Source: UBA4416 sp044340865
GTDB taxonomy: Bacteria; Bacteroidota; Bacteroidia; B-17B0; Aurantibacillaceae
DNA length: 5,303 nucleotides
Direction of reading: 5' to 3'
NCBI GenBank assembly: GCA_044340865.1
Contig: JBIISW010000162.1
Span: 1 to 5,303 of the forward strand
Below the pieces are notes generated by a model. The model was not told where the DNA came from and searched no databases. It was given only the letters and a program-made list of their open reading frames with translations. The first letter of the stretch is position 1, and the number at the start of each line of letters is the position of its first letter. This document shows, piece after piece, positions 1 through 5,303 of this stretch. A program made the translations under genes and the position numbers.

Positions 1-418
1 TACTACTACCTACTTTAATGTATTCACCCGTTTCTAAAACACGTAATAATCTTGCTTGAGTTGATAAAGGGAGCTCTCCAACTTCATCTAAAAAAATAGT
101 TCCGCCATCAGCTACTTCAAAGTATCCTTTACGAGCTTCGTGAGCTCCTGTAAAAGAACCTTTTTCGTGTCCGAATAATTCACTATCGATAGTTCCTTCT
201 GGAATGGCGCCGCAGTTAACAGCAATATACTGACCATGTTTTCTAGCGCTATTTTGATGGATAATTTGAGGAAACACTTCTTTACCAGTTCCACTTTCAC
301 CATTAATCAAAACACTCAAATCTGTTGGCGCAACTTGACGAGCAATATCAATTGATCGATCTAATACTGCATTACTGCCTATTATACCAAAACGTTGTTT
401 AATATCTTGTAGATTCAT
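1..418 (-). CDS. Sigma-54-dependent AAA+ transcriptional activator, 5' part only (3' end beyond base 1)
   Basis: This gene encodes an NtrC-type bacterial enhancer-binding ATPase that remodels RNA polymerase-sigma-54 to open RpoN promoters. Only the first 139 codons are in the window. Translating from 418 shows the Walker A motif GESGTGKE (residues 40-47), the sigma-54 contact loop as GSFTGA (87-92; the usual form is GAFTGA), and Walker B GGTIFLDEVGE (105-115). The AAA+ domain begins about ten residues after the start, so there is no receiver, GAF or PAS domain, as I recall for the Bacteroidota group encoded beside miaB. ATG at 418 is well bounded, because an in-frame TAA lies at 436-434 with no start codon between. 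The sensor region and any C-terminal HTH are off the window. The gene follows the four-helix-bundle gene by 62 bp and is probably co-transcribed with miaB. Its target promoters cannot be deduced here. Confidence 0.93.
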   Translation of the reverse strand, partial: MNLQDIKQRFGIIGSNAVLDRSIDIARQVAPTDLSVLINGESGTGKEVFPQIIHQNSARKHGQYIAVNCGAIPEGTIDSELFGHEKGSFTGAHEARKGYFEVADGGTIFLDEVGELPLSTQARLLRVLETGEYIKVGSS

Positions 419-460
419 AAGGGACTTAAATGATTAAAAGGACTGTTTGACATAAGGGAC
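417..460. repeat. Left array of ~9-bp units (ATAAGGGAC type)
   Basis: On the + strand, exact ATAAGGGAC units lie at 417-425 and 452-460. Between them, in a 9-bp register, are TTAAATGAT (426-434, degenerate), TAAAAGGAC (435-443) and a poor copy (444-451). The 11-mer CATAAGGGACT occurs twice (416-426 and 451-461). The first copy contains the start codon of the sigma-54 activator gene on the minus strand (CAT at 416-418). The array lies just downstream of the four-helix-bundle gene and is inverted relative to the array on the gene's other side. The repeats are seen directly. What they do is unknown. Confidence 0.7.
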
Positions 461-480
461 TGGTATTAAGTATGAAATAT

Positions 481-849
481 TTATTTAATTTTTACGACTA
501 ATGTTTCTCGAAAATTTGAAATTTGCTTTTGAAGAATTTCTACTTTATTCAAAATAGTTTTTAACTCGGTTTGATCTCCATATTTTCTTCGTTCACAAAT
601 TAATAATTGGGTTTCTATCTCGTAACTTGAGGTTAAGGCGGTAGTAATAAATTCAGCAAAATGTAATTCTGTTCGTTTACCTGAGCCTTCAGCGATATTA
701 GATGGAACAGAAACAGAGCACCTTTCTAACTGTTGAATTAAATTAAACTTTTCTTTATGAGGAAGACTATCGGTATAATTATAAATTAAATCGCATAAAT
801 CCATGGAATCTTTCCAAATAGTTAACTTTTTAAAATTATGCTTCATCAT
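481..849 (-). CDS. Four-helix-bundle protein, 23S rRNA-intervening-sequence (S23 / bAvd-like) family
   Basis: This is a complete small protein of 122 aa (121 if the second ATG, at 846, is used). It begins with the family-type opening HNFKKLTIWKDSMDL. A central motif SVPSNIAEGSGKRT (about residues 47-60) follows, and then a helix ending in SSYEIETQLLIC. This pattern and length match the S23 / four-helix-bundle family (TIGR02436, PF05635 as I recall). Relatives are encoded in intervening sequences of some 23S rRNA genes, and a related fold forms the pentameric accessory protein Avd of diversity-generating retroelements. The cellular function of stand-alone members is not established; binding of nucleic acid is a common suggestion. 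No reverse transcriptase, template repeat or rRNA is nearby, so neither classic context applies. The gene lies 47 bp after miaB and 62 bp before the sigma-54 gene. TTAAGGA (856-850) directly abuts the first ATG, so it does not decide between the two starts. Confidence 0.9.
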   Translation of the reverse strand: MMKHNFKKLTIWKDSMDLCDLIYNYTDSLPHKEKFNLIQQLERCSVSVPSNIAEGSGKRTELHFAEFITTALTSSYEIETQLLICERRKYGDQTELKTILNKVEILQKQISNFRETLVVKIK

Positions 850-855
850 TCCTTA

Positions 856-891
856 AAGTCTTAAGTCTCTTATCTCTCTTTTGTCCCTTTA
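856..891. repeat. Right array of ~9-bp units, inverted relative to the left array
   Basis: Read on the minus strand, four successive 9-mers follow the miaB stop codon: TAAAGGGAC (891-883), AAAAGAGAG (882-874), ATAAGAGAC (873-865) and TTAAGACTT (864-856). They have the same WWAAGRGAC character as the left array, but there it reads on the + strand, so the two arrays form an inverted pair around the four-helix-bundle gene. The array occupies nearly all of the 47-bp gap between miaB and that gene and runs into TTAAGGA just before its start codon. Confidence 0.65.
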
Positions 892-896
892 GCCTC

Positions 897-2348
897 TCAA
901 ACGCATTCTCCAATCAAAGTACCACTTGTGCAGCTAGTTATAAGAACGTTCACGTAATCGCCTTTTTTCAAATTTCCTTTTGGGAAAACACAAACTGTAT
1001 TTTGTGAATTTCGTCCACTCATCATGTTGGCTGACTTTTTTGAAACATTTTCTACTAATACTTTATATACTTTACCTAATCCTTGTTTGGTTCTTATTTC
1101 ACTATGCCTGCGCTGTGCATCAACAATTTCTGTTAATCTGCGACTTTTAATTTCTGCGGGTACATCATCTTTATACTTACGTTCGGCTAATGTTTTTGGT
1201 CGTTCGCTATAACTAAACATATAAGCAAATTCATATTGCACGTCTTCCATTAATGACAATGTATCTTGGTGTTGCTCTTCGGTTTCTCCACAAAAACCAG
1301 TAATAATATCTGCGCTAATACCTGCATCTGGCAATATGCGGCGGATTGCAGCAATTCTATCTAAGTACCATTCACGCGTATAACCTCTATTCATTTTTTC
1401 TAACACATCGCTATTTCCGCTTTGCACAGGCAAATGAACGTACTTGCAAATATTTTCATACTTAGCCATCATGTGTAACACATCATCGCCCATATCTTTA
1501 GGATGTGATGTTGAATAGCGAACTCTTAATTCAGGATGGATTAACGCAACCATTTCAAGAAGTTCTGCAAAGGTTGTTGAATTAGCTTTTTGCTCTTCAG
1601 TTAAATTTTCTTTTTTTAAACCACCGCCACTCCATAAATATGAATTCACATTTTGCCCTAACAATGTTATTTCTCTATAACCATTTTCAAAAGCTTCACG
1701 AGCCTCTTTTACAATAGTTTCTGGTTCACGACTTCTTTCTCTTCCTCTCGTAAATGGTACAACACAAAAACTACACATGTTATCGCAACCACGCATAATA
1801 CTTACAAATGCACTTACACCATTTGCATCTAAACGAACCGGTGAAATATCTGCATAGGTTTCCTCTTTACTTAATATAACATTAATGGCTTGTTGACCAC
1901 CTTCTGCAACTGCTATTAAATTTGGTAAATCACGATAAGCGTCAGGCCCAACAACCATATCAACTAATTTTTCTTGCTCTAAAAACTGATGTTTCAAGCG
2001 TTCGGCCATGCAACCCAAAACGCCAATTAATAAGTTTTTATTAGTCTTTTTTACTTTTTTGTAATCGTACAAACGCTGTCTTACTTTAGACTCTGCATTT
2101 TCTCTGATAGCACATGTATTTACAAATATTAAATCCGCTTCTTTATAATCACTAGTCGTCGTATATCCTTTATCTATTAAAATAGAGGCAACAATTTCAC
2201 TATCGGCAAAATTCATTTGACAACCATAACTTTCCAAGAACATTTTTTTTCCATTCCCTTCGCCAACTGAGGCTCTTGAAGTGGAGTTAAAAGGTTCTCT
2301 CATCAAGGCTTCACCTTGCTTAGATTCATCAATAATTTTACTTTCCAT
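897..2348 (-). CDS. miaB: tRNA-2-methylthio-N6-dimethylallyladenosine synthase MiaB
   Basis: MiaB is a cytoplasmic radical-SAM methylthiotransferase that converts i6A37 to ms2i6A37 in tRNAs reading codons that begin with U. The 483-aa product has the full domain order. The N-terminal MTTase domain has three cluster cysteines, C43 (YGCQMN), C79 (NTCAIRENA) and C113 (LGCMAER). The radical-SAM motif is CDNMCSFC with C188, C192 and C195. VHLPVQSGNSDVLEKMNRGYT lies in the core, and a TRAM domain for tRNA binding covers about residues 423-483. An insertion at about 238-259 (beginning LWSGGGLKK) resembles that of other Bacteroidota MiaB proteins. ATG 2348 is preferred over M16, because MESKIIDESKQGEAL looks like the usual start of homologues in this phylum and a -7-like element lies just upstream. 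It is probably the first gene of the leftward group and is divergent from topA. Confidence 0.96.
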   Translation of the reverse strand: MESKIIDESKQGEALMREPFNSTSRASVGEGNGKKMFLESYGCQMNFADSEIVASILIDKGYTTTSDYKEADLIFVNTCAIRENAESKVRQRLYDYKKVKKTNKNLLIGVLGCMAERLKHQFLEQEKLVDMVVGPDAYRDLPNLIAVAEGGQQAINVILSKEETYADISPVRLDANGVSAFVSIMRGCDNMCSFCVVPFTRGRERSREPETIVKEAREAFENGYREITLLGQNVNSYLWSGGGLKKENLTEEQKANSTTFAELLEMVALIHPELRVRYSTSHPKDMGDDVLHMMAKYENICKYVHLPVQSGNSDVLEKMNRGYTREWYLDRIAAIRRILPDAGISADIITGFCGETEEQHQDTLSLMEDVQYEFAYMFSYSERPKTLAERKYKDDVPAEIKSRRLTEIVDAQRRHSEIRTKQGLGKVYKVLVENVSKKSANMMSGRNSQNTVCVFPKGNLKKGDYVNVLITSCTSGTLIGECV

Positions 2349-2366
2349 ATAACATCAATAAAAACA

Positions 2367-2374
2367 CAAAGGTA
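2367..2374 (-). promoter_or_regulatory. Candidate -7 element for miaB (TACCTTTG)
   Basis: On the minus strand TACCTTTG matches exactly the TAnnTTTG -7 consensus of Bacteroidota primary sigma promoters. It lies 18 bp before the miaB ATG, so a transcript would have a leader of only about 10-15 nt. No TTG or TTTG is found at the expected distance (about 19-25 bp) upstream, so the -33 half is missing or very weak. It would drive miaB and probably the two genes after it. Confidence 0.45.
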
Positions 2375-2470
2375 ATGCTTTGTTCTGACATTTTGACACA
2401 TTAGGTGCTTTTGACTTCATAAAAAAAAATAAAAAATAAAAACAATTAACTGTCTGTATTTTAATTAGTT

Positions 2471-2503
2471 AAGAAGTCGTTTGATTCATTTCATCGACTT
2501 TTT
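2471..2503 (+). other. Weak hairpin followed by T-run in the miaB-topA intergenic region
   Basis: AAGAAGTCG (2471-2479) can pair with CGACTTTTT (2495-2503), with one G-U pair and a 15-nt loop, and the T-run continues to 2505. The shape resembles a weak intrinsic terminator for + strand transcription, but no + strand gene lies upstream of it in the window. It could attenuate a long topA leader or stop readthrough from spurious transcripts. The outer pairs are all A-U or G-U, so stability is doubtful. The rest of 2349-2644 is AT-rich with A-tracts (2421-2447) and no convincing ORF. Confidence 0.2.
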
Positions 2504-2550
2504 TTAGAGCTCAAAAAAATATAAATTAGGATTAATCGGATTTTATTTTT

Positions 2551-2558
2551 TTTCTTTG
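2551..2558 (+). promoter_or_regulatory. Possible -7 element for topA (TTTCTTTG)
   Basis: TTTCTTTG differs from TAnnTTTG only at the second base and is the best such match on the + strand between miaB and topA. It would give a leader of about 80 nt. No -33 TTTG is visible at a proper distance, and the surrounding T-run makes chance matches likely. Confidence 0.2.
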
Positions 2559-2644
2559 CACAAAAAATTAATAGAAGGAATTGTTTTTTAAACCTCTTTT
2601 TTAATCAGATTACACATTATTTTACTTATAGATATTATAAATAC

Positions 2645-5260
2645 ATGGCAAAAAATTTAGTGATAGTTGAGTCCCCCGCAAAGGCAAAAACAATAGAAGG
2701 ATTTTTAGGAAAAGATTTTATCGTTAAATCAAGCTTCGGACATATTAGAGACCTTGTGAAAAAAGGGTTTGGAGTGGACATCGAACATAATTTTACGCCA
2801 ACATACGAAGTACAACCTGATAAAGAACGCGTTATTGCGGAACTGAAAAAATTAACAAAAGGTGCTGAGATGATTTGGTTAGCATCCGATGAAGATCGTG
2901 AAGGAGAAGCCATTAGTTGGCATTTATACGAGACGTTAAATTTAAATCCTAAAAACACAAAGCGAATCGTTTTTCATGAAATTACAAAACCAGCCATTTT
3001 AAAGGCCATTGAAAATCCTCGCGAAATTGATATTAATTTAGTAAATGCTCAACAAGCGCGTCGTGTTTTAGATCGATTAGTTGGTTTCGAGTTGTCGCCC
3101 ATTTTATGGCGCAAGGTTCGCCCAAGTTTATCTGCTGGACGAGTTCAATCGGTTGCTGTACGATTAATTGTGGAGCGCGAGCGTGAAATTCAAAAATTTA
3201 ATTCTACATCTGCCTTTAAAGTATCCGCTATTTTTAATGTTGGATCGGGTTTATTAAAGGCTGAATTAGACAAGCGTTTTGCTAACGAACTAGATGCTCA
3301 AGCATTTTTAGAAACATGTAAACCAGCAACTTATACTATTGATAGTTTAGAAACTAAACCTGCAAAACGTTCACCTGCTGCGCCATTTACAACATCCACG
3401 TTGCAACAAGAAGCGGCTCGAAAGTTAGGTTTTTCTGTAGCACAAACGATGCAAGTTGCTCAGCGTTTATACGAAGCTGGTAAAATTACATACATGAGAA
3501 CTGACTCCGTTAATTTATCGGATACAGCCATGGATCAAGCAAATAAAGCCATTAATCAAAATTACGGAGAGAAATATTATACACCTCGTAAGTTTAAAAA
3601 TAAAAGCAAAGGTGCTCAAGAAGCGCATGAGGCCATTCGTCCAACCTACATTGATAGAACTGTCATTGATGGCGAGCGTAACGAAATTAGACTCTACGAT
3701 TTAATTTGGAAACGAACCATTGCTAGTCAGATGAGCGATGCTGAATTAGAAAAAACAACTGTAAAAGTGAACGTAAGCGGCGCATCCGAAATATTTGTTG
3801 CACAAGGTGAAGTTTTGAAATTTGATGGTTTCTTAAAAGTATATATGGAAGGAACGGATGATGACGATTCTGATGAAGATAACGCTTCCATTCTTCCACC
3901 AATGAAAGTTGGTGAGAAAATTGAAAGTAAAGAAATTTCGGCAACGCAACGTTTTACGCATCATCCGGCTCGTTATACTGAAGCGAGTTTAGTTAAAAAA
4001 TTAGAAGAATTAGGTATAGGTCGTCCGTCTACGTATGCACCAACAATTAGTACAGTTCAAAAACGTAACTACGTTGAAAAAACAGATAGAGAAGGTAATC
4101 CAAGAAACTACACTTGCTTAACATTAGTAAAACAAAATTTAACTAAGGAAACAAAAACAGAAAATACAGGTGCAGAAAAATCAAAATTATTTCCAACTGA
4201 TATCGGAATGGTTGTTAATGATTTTTTATTGCAATACTTCCCTACCATTTTAGATTTTAATTTTACCGCAAAGGTGGAGGAAGAGTTTGACGAAATAGCG
4301 GAAGGTAATTTAGACTGGCAAAAAATGTTAGGTGAGTTTTATCATCCTTTTCACAAAACCGTTGAAGACACTATGGAAAATAGTGAACGAGCCAGTGGTG
4401 AACGTAGTTTAGGAATTGATCCTGTGAGCGGAAAGCCTATTATTGTTAGGATTGGTCGCTTCGGCCCATTAGCACAAATAGGTGAAACAAACGAAGAAAC
4501 AGGTGAAGTGGCTAAATTTGCAAGCTTAAGAAAAACACAAAATTTAGATACCATTACATTAGAAGACGCACTTGATTTATTTAAGTTACCTATGAATTTA
4601 GGAACTTATGAAGGTAAAGAAGTTGTCATTGGTGTTGGTCGATTTGGTCCTTATGTTAAATTAGATGAAGCCTTTATTTCTATTCCTCGTACCATCGATC
4701 CATTAACTATGGATATGGAAAAAGCCATTGAAATAATAAAAGAAAAAGAATTAGCTGATGCTCCTGTTGCTCATTATGAAGGAAAAGGTGTTACAAAAGG
4801 AAAAGGAAGATTTGGACCATTTATTAAATACGAAGGCATGTTTATTAACGTGCCTCGTGCATACGACTTCGAGAACTTATCGCAAAATGATATCAACGAA
4901 TTGATAGAAAAAAAATTAGAAAAAGAAGCAAACCGTTATATTCAAAATTGGCCAGAAGAAAAAATTTCAATTGAAAATGCGCGTTGGGGACCACAAATTA
5001 AATTTGGTAAACTACAATTGAAATTAATTAAAGATGGTGGTGGGAAATTTACACCAGATGAATTAACTGCATTAAATTTAGAAGCTGTAAAAGCAATGAT
5101 AATTGCACAAGTGCCAAATGCGTTTAAGAAAAAAGCAACGGCTAAAAAGGCTTCAGCTAAAAAAACCACCGTTAAAAAAGTGGCAGCTAAAAAAGTAGCA
5201 GCCAAGAAATCACCAACTAAAAAAACAGCAACTAAAAAAGTGGCTGCAAAAAAGAAATAA
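2645..5260 (+). CDS. topA: DNA topoisomerase I (type IA), lysine-tailed
   Basis: TopA relaxes negative supercoils by cutting one strand through a 5'-phosphotyrosine link, keeping supercoiling balanced during transcription. The 871-aa protein is complete. The N-terminal TOPRIM domain carries E9 (VIVESPAKAKTI) and the metal-binding D82, D84 and E86 (SDEDREGE). SAGRVQS is at 163-169, and the catalytic tyrosine is Y283 in GKITYMRTDS, with R285 next to it. HEAIRP is at 328-333 and GIGRPSTYAP at 457-466. An acidic stretch (about 405-412, DDDDSDED) precedes the region at 439. The C-terminal part has repeats marked by GRFGP at 604, 665 and 721 and a variant RWGP at 780, instead of the tetracysteine zinc ribbons of E. 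coli TopA; only isolated cysteines are present. Residues 828-871 form a lysine-rich tail. ATG 2645 starts MAKNLVIVES, the normal family start, after an A/T-rich leader without a clear Shine-Dalgarno site. Confidence 0.98.
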   Translation: MAKNLVIVESPAKAKTIEGFLGKDFIVKSSFGHIRDLVKKGFGVDIEHNFTPTYEVQPDKERVIAELKKLTKGAEMIWLASDEDREGEAISWHLYETLNLNPKNTKRIVFHEITKPAILKAIENPREIDINLVNAQQARRVLDRLVGFELSPILWRKVRPSLSAGRVQSVAVRLIVEREREIQKFNSTSAFKVSAIFNVGSGLLKAELDKRFANELDAQAFLETCKPATYTIDSLETKPAKRSPAAPFTTSTLQQEAARKLGFSVAQTMQVAQRLYEAGKITYMRTDSVNLSDTAMDQANKAINQNYGEKYYTPRKFKNKSKGAQEAHEAIRPTYIDRTVIDGERNEIRLYDLIWKRTIASQMSDAELEKTTVKVNVSGASEIFVAQGEVLKFDGFLKVYMEGTDDDDSDEDNASILPPMKVGEKIESKEISATQRFTHHPARYTEASLVKKLEELGIGRPSTYAPTISTVQKRNYVEKTDREGNPRNYTCLTLVKQNLTKETKTENTGAEKSKLFPTDIGMVVNDFLLQYFPTILDFNFTAKVEEEFDEIAEGNLDWQKMLGEFYHPFHKTVEDTMENSERASGERSLGIDPVSGKPIIVRIGRFGPLAQIGETNEETGEVAKFASLRKTQNLDTITLEDALDLFKLPMNLGTYEGKEVVIGVGRFGPYVKLDEAFISIPRTIDPLTMDMEKAIEIIKEKELADAPVAHYEGKGVTKGKGRFGPFIKYEGMFINVPRAYDFENLSQNDINELIEKKLEKEANRYIQNWPEEKISIENARWGPQIKFGKLQLKLIKDGGGKFTPDELTALNLEAVKAMIIAQVPNAFKKKATAKKASAKKTTVKKVAAKKVAAKKSPTKKTATKKVAAKKK
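5129..5248 (+). repeat. 15-bp-period coding repeat: eight KKxxx pentads of the TopA tail
   Basis: Codons 829-868 of topA read as eight consecutive pentads: KKATA, KKASA, KKTTV, KKVAA, KKVAA, KKSPT, KKTAT, KKVAA. They are followed by KKK and the stop codon. At the DNA level this is a degenerate 15-bp tandem repeat beginning each time with AAAAA or AAGAA-like lysine codons. The tail (828-871) has 20 lysines in 44 residues and no acidic residue, like the tails of histone H1-type proteins. Lysine-rich tails on other TopA proteins (actinobacteria) aid DNA binding and processivity; the same role here is inferred. The repeat may vary in copy number between strains. Confidence 0.85.
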
Positions 5261-5278
5261 AAAACATGTTTAGTCATT

Positions 5279-5303
5279 AAAAGTGGGGTTCTACTCCACT
5301 TTT
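5279..5303 (+). terminator. Intrinsic terminator after topA (possibly bidirectional)
   Basis: AAAAGTGGGG (5279-5288) pairs with CTCCACTTTT (5294-5303) over 10 bp, with one G-U pair and a five-base loop TTCTA. The stem begins 19 bases after the topA stop codon and ends in a T-run that reaches the window edge, so its full length is not seen. The A-run on the left side would form a U-tract on the other strand, so it could also stop a converging transcript. Confidence 0.85.

Larger units (their letters stand above)
417..891 (-). mobile_element. Putative single-gene cassette: four-helix-bundle gene between inverted 9-bp-unit arrays
   Basis: This interval contains one small gene bracketed by short repeat arrays that are reverse complements of each other. 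ATAAGGGACTTAA at 417-429 matches the reverse complement of 861-873 at 12 of 13 bases. The outer edges fall 5 bp from the miaB stop codon and on the start codon of the sigma-54 gene, as expected for a unit that fits between two genes without breaking either. No transposase or clear target-site duplication is visible. Any movement would have to be supplied in trans, or the arrays may be local regulatory repeats. Calling this mobile is inference from layout and from the scattered distribution of the S23-like family. Confidence 0.4.

Noticed and set aside
112..303. A 63-codon minus-strand frame
   Set aside because: It overlaps the AAA+ activator in another frame on the same strand. The Walker A and GSFTGA motifs lie in the other frame.
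481..849. Part of a diversity-generating retroelement (Avd gene)
   Set aside because: No reverse transcriptase, template repeat or variable target gene is in the window. The family resemblance alone does not support this.
417..891. CRISPR array or tRNA-like explanation for the short repeats
   Set aside because: The units are 9 bp, with no spacers of CRISPR size and no cloverleaf. They sit on both sides of one gene in inverted orientation.
897..2348. RimO or MtaB instead of MiaB
   Set aside because: The CDNMCSFC cluster motif, YGCQMN opening, VHLPVQSGNSDVLEKMNRGYT block and compact TRAM end fit MiaB best.
2635..2958. A 107-codon minus-strand frame over the topA start
   Set aside because: It lies opposite the highly conserved TOPRIM domain of topA and has no recognisable domain.
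4942..5277. A 111-codon minus-strand frame with repeated hydrophobic LAATFL-like blocks, resembling a membrane protein
   Set aside because: It is the reverse complement of the lysine-rich tail of topA: AAAAA lysine codons read as phenylalanine/leucine on the other strand. No start signal or homology supports it.

Overview
The window looks like an AT-rich chromosomal segment from a member of the Bacteroidota, probably near the flavobacteria. Four things point there: the gene pair miaB plus a sigma-54 activator with no receiver domain; a MiaB carrying a 'YLWSGGGLKK' insertion that I associate with that phylum; a topoisomerase I without zinc ribbons; and starts that lack good Shine-Dalgarno sites, with a TAnnTTTG-type -7 element ahead of miaB. 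The assignment rests on recalled family features, not on a search.

Layout: a leftward gene group covers 1-2348. Read in its own direction it is miaB (2348-897), a 121-122 aa four-helix-bundle protein of the 23S-rRNA-intervening-sequence (S23/bAvd-like) family (849-481), and the 5' part of a sigma-54-dependent AAA+ activator gene (418 to beyond base 1). A 296-bp divergent intergenic region (2349-2644) separates this group from topA (2645-5260, rightward), which ends at an intrinsic terminator hairpin (5279-5303) at the window edge.

miaB and topA are ordinary housekeeping genes: a tRNA A37 methylthiotransferase and the DNA-relaxing type IA topoisomerase. The sigma-54 activator would drive RpoN-dependent promoters that cannot be seen here.

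The part worth a second look is 417-891. The four-helix-bundle gene sits between two short arrays of about 9-bp units (consensus roughly WWAAGRGAC) in inverted orientation. The inner unit of the right array and the outer unit of the left array match over 12 of 13 bases. The left array runs into the start codon of the sigma-54 gene, and the right array ends 5 bp from the miaB stop codon. This looks like a compact single-gene cassette placed between two genes that are often adjacent in this phylum. No transposase, reverse transcriptase, integrase or rRNA is in the window, so mobility is an inference. The topA 3' end also encodes a regular lysine tail of eight KKxxx pentads.
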